Part shown: positions 52,164 through 59,682 of the stretch, in pieces
How positions within the stretch are numbered: position 1 is the stretch's first letter
Layout of the letters: the number at the start of each line of letters is the position of its first letter
Source of the DNA: Neorhizobium huautlense
Lineage (GTDB): Bacteria > Pseudomonadota > Alphaproteobacteria > Rhizobiales > Rhizobiaceae
DNA: 64,000 bases
Direction of reading: 5' to 3'
Assembly: GCF_030811685.1 (NCBI RefSeq)
Contig: NZ_JAUSRF010000002.1
Span: 388,706-452,705 of the forward strand
Made by a program: the position numbers and the translations under genes
Notes under the pieces: generated by a model
Seen by the model: the letters and a program-made list of their open reading frames with translations, nothing else
The model's database searches: none
Told to the model about the DNA's origin: nothing

Positions 52164-53534
52164 TCACCTCGAATGCTGGTTGCCCACCTGAAAATCCAGC
52201 CTTGCCAGCCCACGCCGCACTTCCGGCGCCTTCATGAACAGGTCCCACAAAAGTCCGGTGCGAAAATTCTCGATCAGCGCGACGATCGGGCCCTGGTCGA
52301 TGACGATGTAATGTGGGGCTGTCCAGTCGCCTGATGGGGTGAAGGCATCGACAAAACCGAGTGGGCCGAAGAGGGCGCCATTGTCGAAGGCCATGAAGGC
52401 GCGCAGGGCTTTTTCCGCCTCGCGCGGCAGGAAGGGGAAGCTGGAGAGCGCGGCGGTCGGGGCAATCGCGCCAAAATCCTCGGTGGGTGAACTGGCGGCG
52501 TAGCCATAGGGGATTTCCGAGGCCGTCAGGCCCCAGACATTGGCTTTGCGGTATTCCGGCACGGTGAGGCAATAATCGTGGTTGATGCGCGCATGCGCCA
52601 CCACCTGCTCCCAATAATCGCCATAACGATCTTCCAGCCCGCGCGGATCGAGCGCGCAGAAGGAATATTGCGACATGAACAGCGGCCCGCCCAGCGGTTC
52701 GCCGAAGGGCAGGCGGGTGCCAAAATAGCTCTCGCCGTTGACGAAGGCGCCGTTACGCGTCCAGCCGGAATGATAATTTTGCGGATCGATGGGGTGGGTG
52801 TTGGAGCCGGCGGCGAGGATGTAGGCCGAGAGCGATTCGTTCCAGCCGGTGATCGGCAGGTTCATGATCCAGTCGTGGTCCTTGCTCCAGTGCCAGTAAA
52901 GCGGGCCGTCATCGTCGCCGCGGGTGTACCAGCGCCAGTCGGTTTCGTCGTAGAGGCGGGTAATTTTTTCGCGCAGTTCGTTTTCGGCTTTGTTGTCACC
53001 GGCAAAATATTCGCGGGCGCAGATCAGGCCCTGCATCAGCAGCGCGGTTTCAACCAGATCGCCGCCGTCGTCCTTCTGCGAGAAGGGCAGGACATCGCAG
53101 GTCGTGCCATGGATGAGATGGGAAAATGCGCCGTGGAAACGTGGTGCGCGAAAAAGGTTCTTGACGATGAGGGCGGTGCGCTCGAGGCATTCTTCTCTCG
53201 AAATCCAGCCGCGCTCGGAGCCGACCAGCAGCGCCATCAGGCCGAAACCGACACCGCTCATCGCCACCGCATCGGTCGCCATGTAACCGTCGGCACGGCG
53301 CTTTTCGAAGGGAAGGCCGGTTTCCGGATGGCCGCCCTCCCAGAAATACAGAAATGTGCGGTACTGCACCTCATCGAGAAGTGCATCGAGGGGGAGGGAG
53401 GCTGGCGCGTGGGCCAGTTGGGTGGTGACATCCATGCCGTCGAAACGCCTTGAGCCCTTCTGAGAATCGGAACGCTGCATGTCTTTCCGTTCGCCGGGCC
53501 GTTCGTTCTCCGGGGCGAGAAAGCCACCGGTCAT
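52164..53534 (-). CDS. Glucoamylase-family glycoside hydrolase (possible endo-beta-1,2-glucanase)
   Basis: A 456-residue (alpha/alpha)6-barrel hydrolase of the glycoamylase family. Conserved pieces are YRTFLYFWEGGHPETGLPFE, KRRADGYMATDAVAMSGVGF, LVGSERGWISREECLERTAL, DWIMNLPITGWNESLSAYIL and GGPLFMSQYSFCALDPRG. Related enzymes cut beta-1,2-glucans (GH144), which fits organisms that make cyclic beta-1,2-glucan, but this is inference. The start is uncertain: 53534, or MQRSDSQKG at 53480, or MDVTTQLAH at 53435. Confidence 0.84.
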   Translation of the reverse strand: MTGGFLAPENERPGERKDMQRSDSQKGSRRFDGMDVTTQLAHAPASLPLDALLDEVQYRTFLYFWEGGHPETGLPFEKRRADGYMATDAVAMSGVGFGLMALLVGSERGWISREECLERTALIVKNLFRAPRFHGAFSHLIHGTTCDVLPFSQKDDGGDLVETALLMQGLICAREYFAGDNKAENELREKITRLYDETDWRWYTRGDDDGPLYWHWSKDHDWIMNLPITGWNESLSAYILAAGSNTHPIDPQNYHSGWTRNGAFVNGESYFGTRLPFGEPLGGPLFMSQYSFCALDPRGLEDRYGDYWEQVVAHARINHDYCLTVPEYRKANVWGLTASEIPYGYAASSPTEDFGAIAPTAALSSFPFLPREAEKALRAFMAFDNGALFGPLGFVDAFTPSGDWTAPHYIVIDQGPIVALIENFRTGLLWDLFMKAPEVRRGLARLDFQVGNQHSR

Positions 53535-53613
53535 CCATGCCGAGACAATTCGGCAAATGGATGATCGTTAGGTCAGGCTAACATGAGTGTATTAGCAGTA
53601 TATTAACTGCGTT

Positions 53614-55416
53614 TCAGTGGGTGAGGCCGTTCGGGCGTTCCAGTCCGCGGTCGAACTGCAGGCGTGCGAGCTTGGCGTAAAGCCCGTCATCGGCGGCAAG
53701 GCTGTGGTGGGTGCCCTGTTCGACGATATGGCCGTTCTCCATGACGACGATACGATCGGCCTTCAGAACGGTCGCAAGGCGATGGGCAATCACGATCGTG
53801 GTGCGATCCTTCATCAGCCCGTCCAGCGCCTTCTGCACCAGCGTTTCGCTTTCGGCATCGAGAGCCGAGGTGGCTTCGTCAAGCAGCAGCACCGGCGCAT
53901 CTTTCAGGATGGCGCGGGCAATGGCGATGCGCTGGCGCTGGCCACCGGAGAGCGTGATGCCGCGTTCGCCGGCCAGCGTATCGTAACCGTTGTCGAGCGC
54001 CGAGATGAAACCATCGGCCTGTGCGGCGATGGCGGCGGCGCGGACTTCATCCCGTGTGGCGTCTGGCTTGCCGAAGGCGATGTTGTCGTGGATCGAAGCG
54101 GCAAAGATGGTGACATCCTGCGGTACGATGGCCATGCGCGAACGGAGGTCGGTGAGGCGTGCCTGTTTCACGTCGATTCCATCCAGCTTCACGCTGCCGG
54201 CAATCGGATCGTAATAACGCAGCAGAACCGAGAGGATCGTGCTCTTGCCGGCGCCCGACGGGCCGACGATGGCGACGGTTTCGCCGGCCTTCACCTTCAG
54301 AGACAGGCTGTTGAGCGTGACGGCGCTGACGCGGCTCGGATAGGCAAAAGACACATTGTCGAACTCGACTTCGCCGCGCGCCGGCGAGGGCAGGGCGACG
54401 GGTGTTTCAGGATCACGGATGGCCGGGACTTCGTTGAGCAGTTCCATCAACCGTTCGGCTGCACCACCGGCCTGCGAAAGATCGCCCCAGACTTCCGACA
54501 GCTGGCCAAGCGAGCTTGCCAAAAGCACGGCGTAAAGCACGAACTGGCCGAGCGTGCCGGCGCTCATCGTGCCGGCCAGAACGTTCTGCGCGCCATACCA
54601 CAACACGCCGACAATGCTGCCGAACACGAGCAAAATGCCGACGCCGGTGAGAAGTGCGCGTGAACGGATGGCGTTGCGGGCGGCGTCATAGGCGAATTCG
54701 ACGGTTGCGCCATAGCGCGTAGCGGCTTCCTGTTCGCCGTTAAACGCCTGGATGGTGCGCACCGCGCCGATGGTTTCCGATGCAAAGGCGGAGGTTTCGG
54801 CAAGCTTGTCCTGTGCCGCGCGCGAGCGGCGGCGCACGGAACGGCCGAAGGCGACCAGCGGAAAAACGATCAGCGGGATCGCACCCAGCACCATGCCGGA
54901 AAGGGCAGGGCTGGTATAGATCATCATCACCATCGCCCCGAGACAGAGGATGAGATTGCGCAGCGCCAGCGAGGCCGAGGAGCCGAAGGCGGACTTGATC
55001 TGGGTCGTATCGGCCGTCAGGCGCGAAACCAGTTCGCCGGACTGGTTGACGTCGAAGAAGGACGGGGAGAGCGCCGCGATGCGGGAAAAAACTTCACGGC
55101 GGATATCGGCGACGACGCGCTCGCCGATGGTGATGACATAATAATAGCGCATGGCGCTGGCGAGCGCGAGAAGCGAGGCCAGAACCAGCATCATACCGAA
55201 ATAGTTGTTGACGAATCCGCCGTCTGCGGCGGCAAAACCATGATCGATCATACGGCGCACCGCCAAGGGCAGGGCCAGCGTGGTGATGGCGGCGAGCGTC
55301 AGGAAGAGGATTGCCGCGCAAACCATGCCGCGATAGCGCAGCACATGCGGCATAAGACGCATCAAAGGCTGCGGTGAACGGCGGGTCTTGGTCTGGTTTT
55401 CCTGGATATCGGCCAC
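53614..55416 (-). CDS. ABC exporter (fused permease and ATPase)
   Basis: A 600-residue half-transporter. Six membrane helices (residues about 28-310) are followed by the ATPase with Walker A VGPSGAGKST, Q-loop PQDVTIFAASIHDN, signature ITLSGGQRQRIAIARA, Walker B VLLLDEATSALDA and IVIAHRLATVLKADRI. It works as a homodimer or with another half. The substrate is unknown; MsbA-like lipids or other hydrophobic molecules are typical. The N-terminal cytosolic stretch NQTKTRRSPQPLMRL leads into the first helix. Confidence 0.93.
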   Translation of the reverse strand: MADIQENQTKTRRSPQPLMRLMPHVLRYRGMVCAAILFLTLAAITTLALPLAVRRMIDHGFAAADGGFVNNYFGMMLVLASLLALASAMRYYYVITIGERVVADIRREVFSRIAALSPSFFDVNQSGELVSRLTADTTQIKSAFGSSASLALRNLILCLGAMVMMIYTSPALSGMVLGAIPLIVFPLVAFGRSVRRRSRAAQDKLAETSAFASETIGAVRTIQAFNGEQEAATRYGATVEFAYDAARNAIRSRALLTGVGILLVFGSIVGVLWYGAQNVLAGTMSAGTLGQFVLYAVLLASSLGQLSEVWGDLSQAGGAAERLMELLNEVPAIRDPETPVALPSPARGEVEFDNVSFAYPSRVSAVTLNSLSLKVKAGETVAIVGPSGAGKSTILSVLLRYYDPIAGSVKLDGIDVKQARLTDLRSRMAIVPQDVTIFAASIHDNIAFGKPDATRDEVRAAAIAAQADGFISALDNGYDTLAGERGITLSGGQRQRIAIARAILKDAPVLLLDEATSALDAESETLVQKALDGLMKDRTTIVIAHRLATVLKADRIVVMENGHIVEQGTHHSLAADDGLYAKLARLQFDRGLERPNGLTH

Positions 55417-55601
55417 AATAGTCCTCTTGATCGGTCATGTGCCGACGGTCGGTTGCGGGCACTTGTACTCTCGGTGACCTTCCTGTATAGGCTCCGCATC
55501 AAATTGGGAAGCTCGGAACGGAAACCGGTCCAGGCTTCAATTTATCGTTCAGGGCTCGGCGCTTCACTGTGACAAATGAGCCCTCTATCAGGAAGAGTGT
55601 C

Positions 55602-55823
55602 ATGAAGGCCAGCATCCATCCCGACTACCACGTCATCAAAGTCGTCATGACCGACGGCACCGAGTACGAAACCCGTTCGACCTGGGGTTCGGAAGGTCAG
55701 GTCATGAACCTCGAAATCGACCCGAAGTCGCATCCGGCCTGGACCGGCGGCAACCAGCAGATGCTGGACCGCGGCGGCCGCGTTTCCAAGTTCAACAAGC
55801 GTTTCGGCGGCCTCGGCCTCTAA
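55602..55823 (+). CDS. rpmE: 50S ribosomal protein L31, cysteine-free type
   Basis: A 73-residue protein, [20 protein letters not shown] then [16 protein letters not shown], ending [14 protein letters not shown]. It has no Cys, so it is the zinc-independent L31 form. Start ATG at 55602 with AGGAAGAG upstream. A terminator follows. Confidence 0.96.
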   Translation: MKASIHPDYHVIKVVMTDGTEYETRSTWGSEGQVMNLEIDPKSHPAWTGGNQQMLDRGGRVSKFNKRFGGLGL

Positions 55824-55846
55824 TTCCTGCTTGTTTTGGAATGCAA

Positions 55847-55877
55847 GAAGCCTGGCGCAAGCCGGGCTTTTTTGTGT
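55847..55877 (+). terminator. Terminator of rpmE
   Basis: AGCCTGGC pairs with GCCGGGCT around GCAA and is followed by TTTTTTGTGTTTT. It begins about 25 bp past the stop. Confidence 0.82.
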
Positions 55878-55961
55878 TTTGGGCGGCGAGAATATCCGCC
55901 TTGCTGATCTGCAGCATCGCCATATAATTCTAGCTTGGTTTTCGCGAAAAGGATGGCGCTC

Positions 55962-56216
55962 ATGCGCAAGGTGGCCTCGGCCGAATTCCGGCGCAAGCTC
56001 GAAGAGTATCAGGGGCAGGCCCAGCAGGAGCCTGTGGAGATCACGCGCGACGGGCGTCGTGAACTCGTGCTGATGTCGGCAGACCATTACGACTGGTTGC
56101 GGGCGGCGGCGCAGAGAAAACACCATACGGCCGATGCGCTGGACGCCATTATCGATGCCGTCGACACGGCGGAGATGGCGCCTGAGCACAAGGTGCTCGA
56201 TGATCTTCTGAAATAG
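55962..56216 (+). CDS. Phd/YefM-type antitoxin
   Basis: An 84-residue antitoxin: MRKVASAEFRRKLEEYQGQA and EPVEITRDGRRELVLMSADH match the DNA-binding N-terminal fold of Phd/YefM, followed by an acidic helical tail (DAIIDAVDTAEMAPEHKVLD). The start ATG at 55962 is taken because AAAAGG lies 9 bases ahead; ATG at 55953 is possible. The next gene is a PemK-like toxin 7 bp away. Confidence 0.85.
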   Translation: MRKVASAEFRRKLEEYQGQAQQEPVEITRDGRRELVLMSADHYDWLRAAAQRKHHTADALDAIIDAVDTAEMAPEHKVLDDLLK

Positions 56217-56223
56217 GTGGCTG

Positions 56224-56649
56224 ATGGCGCTGCCGGACCCGAAGCCTGGTCTTGTCGTGCGCTATGATTATGTCTGGGCGGACGAAGCCGCCGGCGGTCG
56301 CGAGCAAGGGAAAGACCGGCCCGCCTGTCTGGTCGCGGCGAGCGATAAAGTTGTGCAACCGCGATACGTGGTTCTTTTGCCAATCACCCATAGTCCGCCT
56401 TCCGGCGCCGTGGTTGGAGTTGAAATTCCGGCGGCCGTGAAGCGTGCGCTTGGTCTGGATGATCTGCCCAGTTGGGTCATCGTTTCCGAGCACAATGTCG
56501 ATGAATGGCCGAATGCCGGTCTGTCCCGGATTGCCGGGGCTGACAGCCCGTTCGCTTACGGCTTCATTCCGCCGGGCCTGTTTGCCGCCATCAAGACAAG
56601 GTTCCTGGATTTGGCGCGAGACCATAAGAGCCGATCCACTCGGCGATAA
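56224..56649 (+). CDS. PemK/MazF-like toxin
   Basis: A 141-residue protein of the MazF/PemK-like growth-inhibitor fold. GLVVRYDYVW and GREQGKDRPACLVAASD resemble the N-terminal GDI...KxRPxLV signature, followed by YVVLLPITHSPPSG and helix-rich C-terminal residues. Such toxins usually cut mRNA. It starts 7 bp after the Phd-like antitoxin gene. An antitoxin of Phd type is not the usual MazE/PemI partner, so the pairing is mixed. Confidence 0.8.
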   Translation: MALPDPKPGLVVRYDYVWADEAAGGREQGKDRPACLVAASDKVVQPRYVVLLPITHSPPSGAVVGVEIPAAVKRALGLDDLPSWVIVSEHNVDEWPNAGLSRIAGADSPFAYGFIPPGLFAAIKTRFLDLARDHKSRSTRR

Positions 56650-57095
56650 ATCTGCTGCTTGCAGATTTACGAGTTAAATCTAAGGTTGTTTTGTGGCTGC
56701 TTTCACGTGTGTGGATAGCTGCGATGAGAATAATGACTTCCGCAGCGAAAGCAGATGCGCATTGCCAGGGCGCACCGGGGAGGATGGGCCGCTCCGGCCT
56801 TTAGGCGAAGGCCTCGCTGCTGAACTGGAGATGATCTATGTGGTTCATCCCATTTAGTATCACTCTGACGGTAAGGAAAACCCGCACGACCTGGCTGGTA
56901 TCCGTGCGGGTCCAATTCCTTGCCTAAGAGACGGGAGGCAGGGCTTGCGCTCTGTCTCCTGCTCCAGAAATATAAGCGCTTGCCGGGTTTTCGGCAAGTG
57001 TGGCCGAACCACGGTCCTCGCGCTCGATTTCCGCTGGCCTTCGATCCTTTCGCGACGCTACACTCTCCACAACCAAAACAACACGGAGCGGGACG
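56650..57095. other. 446-bp non-coding region rich in hairpins
   Basis: I see no gene. Several hairpins lie here: GGTAAGGAA/TTCCTTGCC (about 56870-56924) enclosing ACCCGCACG/CGTGCGGGT, then GGGAGGCAGGGC/GCTCTGTCTCC (about 56933-56962) and CTTGCCG/CGGCAAG (about 56979-56997). They could form a structured RNA or the leader of the downstream peptidase gene. On the minus strand the first hairpin is followed by TTTTCC. Confidence 0.4.
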
Positions 57096-58514
57096 ATGGA
57101 TGCGGCGAACACACGTCAGTCGAAGGCCGGTGAGCGTGAGGCGGTTATTTCCCGCGCCGAGACCTATTTCGATGATGGCCGCTTTCTTGCCGACCTGACC
57201 CGCCTTGTCGCCATTCGAAGCGAAAGTCAGGATCCGTCCAAGGCGCCGTTCCTGATGGACTATCTCACCGATGCCATCGAGCCGATGTTGCGGGAGATGG
57301 ATTTTCACACGCAGATTTTTGACAATCCGCTGCCCGGCGGTGCGCCGCTGCTTGTCGGCTCTCGCATTGAGGATCCGGCGCTGAAGACGGTGCTGATTTA
57401 TGGTCATGGTGATGTATGCAACCCGCAGGAAGGCGCCTGGCGGGAGGGGCTTTCGCCGTTTGATGTGGTTGTGGAAGGCGACCGCATCTACGGGCGTGGC
57501 ACCGCCGACAACAAGGTGCAGCATCTCATCAATTTTCGCGCCCTTGGGTTTCTGCTCGCCGAGCGCGGAAAGCTCGGCTTCAACGTCAAGGTGATCGTCG
57601 AGATGTCGGAGGAGACAGGTTCGGCTGGCTTGCGCGAGTTTTTCCGCGCAAACCGGGAGCTTCTCAGCGCCGATGTGCTGATTGCCTCCGACGGGCCGCG
57701 TTTGCAGGCCGACACCGCCACCGTGTTCATGGGCTCGCGCGGGGCGCTAAATTTTGAACTCGTCGCCGATTTTCGGCCGGGTGCCTATCACTCCGGTAAT
57801 TTCGGCGGGCTGATTTCCGACCCGGCCATCGTGCTTCTGCATGCGATTGCCTTGATCACCGATGTGCGCGGACAGATAAGGGTGCCGGAATGGCGACCGA
57901 CCTCTCTGACATCAGATGTTCGCGCAGCGCTTGCCGGTCTGCCGATGGGCAGCGACGGTCCTCCGGTCGAAGAAAATTGGGGCGAGGAGGGGCTGACACC
58001 GGCCGAGCGTGCCTTCGGATGGAACAGTTTTGCCGTGCTCGCCATGACCAGTGGTGTGCCGGATTGTCCGGTCAATGCCATTTCCGGCGTGGCGCGGGCC
58101 ACCTGCCAGCTGCGTTTTGTGGTTGGTACCGAGCCGGAAGACATTCTGCCCGCCCTGCGCCGGCATCTGGATTCCCATGGTTTCGAGAGAGTCGAGCTGC
58201 GCGCCACGCGTGGCGAAGCGTTTCGGGCGACACGTGTTTCACCGGATCATCCGTGGGTACGGCTGGTGACCGAATCGCTGGAGCGGACAGAGGGCAAGCC
58301 ACCGCATGTCCTGCCCAATCTGGCCGGTTCTCTTCCCAATGACGCGTTCTCCGAAATTCTCGGCCTGCCCACCGTCTGGGTGCCGCATAGCTATGGCGGC
58401 TGCTGCCAGCATGCGCCGAACGAACATGTGCTCGGCTCGTTGTCGAAATCCGCCTTGCGCAACATGGCCGGCATTTTTGCCGATATCACTGAGCGCGGCG
58501 GACCCGGGGAATAA
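57096..58514 (+). CDS. M20-family metallopeptidase
   Basis: A 472-residue cytosolic zinc-dependent peptidase (M20/ArgE/DapE clan). The metal motifs are IYGHGDVCNPQEGAW (His, Asp), YGRGTADNKVQHL (Asp), VIVEMSEETGSAGL (Glu pair) and IASDGPRLQADTA. Close to the C-terminus PHSYGGCCQHAPNEHVLG supplies the last His. The specific substrate is unknown; M20 enzymes cut dipeptides or acylated amino acids. The ATG at 57096 has GGAGCGGGACG upstream. A bidirectional terminator separates it from rcdA. Confidence 0.9.
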   Translation: MDAANTRQSKAGEREAVISRAETYFDDGRFLADLTRLVAIRSESQDPSKAPFLMDYLTDAIEPMLREMDFHTQIFDNPLPGGAPLLVGSRIEDPALKTVLIYGHGDVCNPQEGAWREGLSPFDVVVEGDRIYGRGTADNKVQHLINFRALGFLLAERGKLGFNVKVIVEMSEETGSAGLREFFRANRELLSADVLIASDGPRLQADTATVFMGSRGALNFELVADFRPGAYHSGNFGGLISDPAIVLLHAIALITDVRGQIRVPEWRPTSLTSDVRAALAGLPMGSDGPPVEENWGEEGLTPAERAFGWNSFAVLAMTSGVPDCPVNAISGVARATCQLRFVVGTEPEDILPALRRHLDSHGFERVELRATRGEAFRATRVSPDHPWVRLVTESLERTEGKPPHVLPNLAGSLPNDAFSEILGLPTVWVPHSYGGCCQHAPNEHVLGSLSKSALRNMAGIFADITERGGPGE

Positions 58515-58527
58515 CCAAGGATTCAGC

Positions 58528-58557
58528 ATAAAAAAAAGCGGACCGAAGTCCGCTTTG
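58528..58557. terminator. Bidirectional terminator between the M20 gene and rcdA
   Basis: AAAGCGGAC and GTCCGCTTT form a stem. On the minus strand TTTTTTTT follows, ending rcdA; on the plus strand TTGAAAAATTTG follows, so the plus-direction signal is weaker. Confidence 0.83.
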
Positions 58558-58589
58558 AAAAATTTGTGCTTGGATGCGTAGAAAGTGGA

Positions 58590-59099
58590 TCAGTTCGAAA
58601 ACGCGGTGCTCAGCAGGTTCAGCTGGGCGCGCACGCCGTTTTCGTTGTCGGGAAGCTTGGCTTCACCTGGACGGTAGATCTCGCGATCAAGAATGGCGAT
58701 ACGGTTCTGCAGGCGCAGCGAGCGTTCGACCAGATCACGGAAACCTTCCGGAAGATCATTCCAGCCCGGAGCGTTGCGATCGACGTTAAAGCCGTCGAGG
58801 CGAACCTTGCTCTTTTCGGAAATCACCTGATCCCGGCTCATCTCGCCATTGTTGACCGCACGCTGCAGCAGAAGCCAGGAGGCCATCTGCATCAGGCGGG
58901 TGGTCAGCCGCATGGATTCGGCTGCATAAAGCACCGATGCCATGCGCGGCAGAACCTTGGACGCTGCGCGGCCCGTGCCATCCAGGTAACCGGCGGTTTC
59001 TTCCACCAGCGACATACCTTCAGAATACAGAGACTTGAACTGCGAGGACGAAGCTGCGCGGCCTGCGAAACTGACGGTATTCAATACCTGTTCTGACAT
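58590..59099 (-). CDS. rcdA: RcdA-family (DUF1465) regulator of CtrA degradation
   Basis: A 169-residue helical protein like Caulobacter RcdA, an adaptor for ClpXP in cell-cycle proteolysis. It has SLYSEGMSLVEETAGYLDGT, ESMRLTTRLMQMASWLLLQR and PEGFRDLVERSLRLQNRIA. It is cytosolic. The promoter region holds a TTAA-N7-TTAA CtrA-type box at 59221-59235, 122 bp upstream, which fits CtrA control of an adaptor in its own circuit. Confidence 0.9.
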   Translation of the reverse strand: MSEQVLNTVSFAGRAASSSQFKSLYSEGMSLVEETAGYLDGTGRAASKVLPRMASVLYAAESMRLTTRLMQMASWLLLQRAVNNGEMSRDQVISEKSKVRLDGFNVDRNAPGWNDLPEGFRDLVERSLRLQNRIAILDREIYRPGEAKLPDNENGVRAQLNLLSTAFSN

Positions 59100-59220
59100 G
59101 GGGTAAATCCTGCTAACGCATCAACTTGATCAGGCAATGACGAAGGAGGCCCAAAGGTTCCGCCCTCGTCTGTCTTCCGCATCAAGATGGTACTGATAGC
59201 TTAAAACCGCAAGCCAATTC

Positions 59221-59235
59221 TTAAGGAAGGGTTAA
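59221..59235. promoter_or_regulatory. CtrA-type box TTAA-N7-TTAA
   Basis: TTAA at 59221-59224, seven bases GGAAGGG, then TTAA at 59232-59235, exactly the CtrA consensus spacing. It sits 122 bp upstream of the rcdA ATG. Confidence 0.7.
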
Positions 59236-59261
59236 TTCCCACAGGATAGCTGCGTAAACCC

Positions 59262-59289
59262 AAAAAAAAGAGCCGCAAAGGCGGCTCTC
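59262..59289 (-). terminator. Terminator of the DUF1192 gene
   Basis: AGAGCCGC and GCGGCTCT pair around CTTT and TTTTTTTTG follows on the minus strand. Confidence 0.85.
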
Positions 59290-59383
59290 AAGGTAAAACA
59301 GGGAGAAAATCAGACCCTTTCACCAAAGGGAAAACCGTCTGACACCAGAAGAACTGGATGTGGATAGTAATGAATTAGAATGC

Positions 59384-59398
59384 TTAATATTCGGTTAA
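59384..59398. promoter_or_regulatory. Second CtrA-type box TTAA-N7-TTAA
   Basis: TTAA at 59384-59387, seven bases TATTCGG, then TTAA at 59395-59398. Together with the box at 59221 it gives two exact CtrA-type sites in 180 bp. Confidence 0.6.
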
Positions 59399-59457
59399 AA
59401 CAGCCGAATTTAATGTTATTTTTATCAATTATTCTGCTCCACGACTGACTATCCGGT

Positions 59458-59649
59458 TCAGGATTTGAAGAGGCTTTCCGCTGCCGCCTTGCCTGATGCC
59501 TTTCTGGCCTTTTCCGCCTCCAGCCTTGCTATTTCCTCGCGCAGCAGCGTTACCCGCTTGTCGAGTTCATCGACGGACAGGGTGGAGAGGTCCTGGCCGA
59601 CCTCGTGGGCCAGCGGTTTTTTCGGGCGGTCGTCATCAAGAAAGGTCAT
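59458..59649 (-). CDS. DUF1192 small protein
   Basis: A 63-residue protein of the DUF1192 family: the N-terminal DDDRPKKPLAHEVGQDLS and STLSVDELDKRVTLLREEIA, then a charged coiled-coil ending AAAESLFKS. It is common in alphaproteobacteria and of unknown function. It precedes the rcdA promoter region on the same strand; its terminator lies at 59262-59289. Confidence 0.9.
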   Translation of the reverse strand: MTFLDDDRPKKPLAHEVGQDLSTLSVDELDKRVTLLREEIARLEAEKARKASGKAAAESLFKS

Positions 59650-59682
59650 GGTGTCCTCCCGTTTGACCTTGTGATTCCAGTG

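Larger units (their letters stand above)
59100..59457. other. 358-bp rcdA upstream region with CtrA-type boxes
   Basis: No gene is visible. It contains two TTAA-N7-TTAA boxes (59221-59235, 59384-59398) and a terminator for the DUF1192 gene (59262-59289). The 94 bp between the terminator and the second box could hold a promoter or small RNA, but there is no direct sign of one. Confidence 0.45.
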
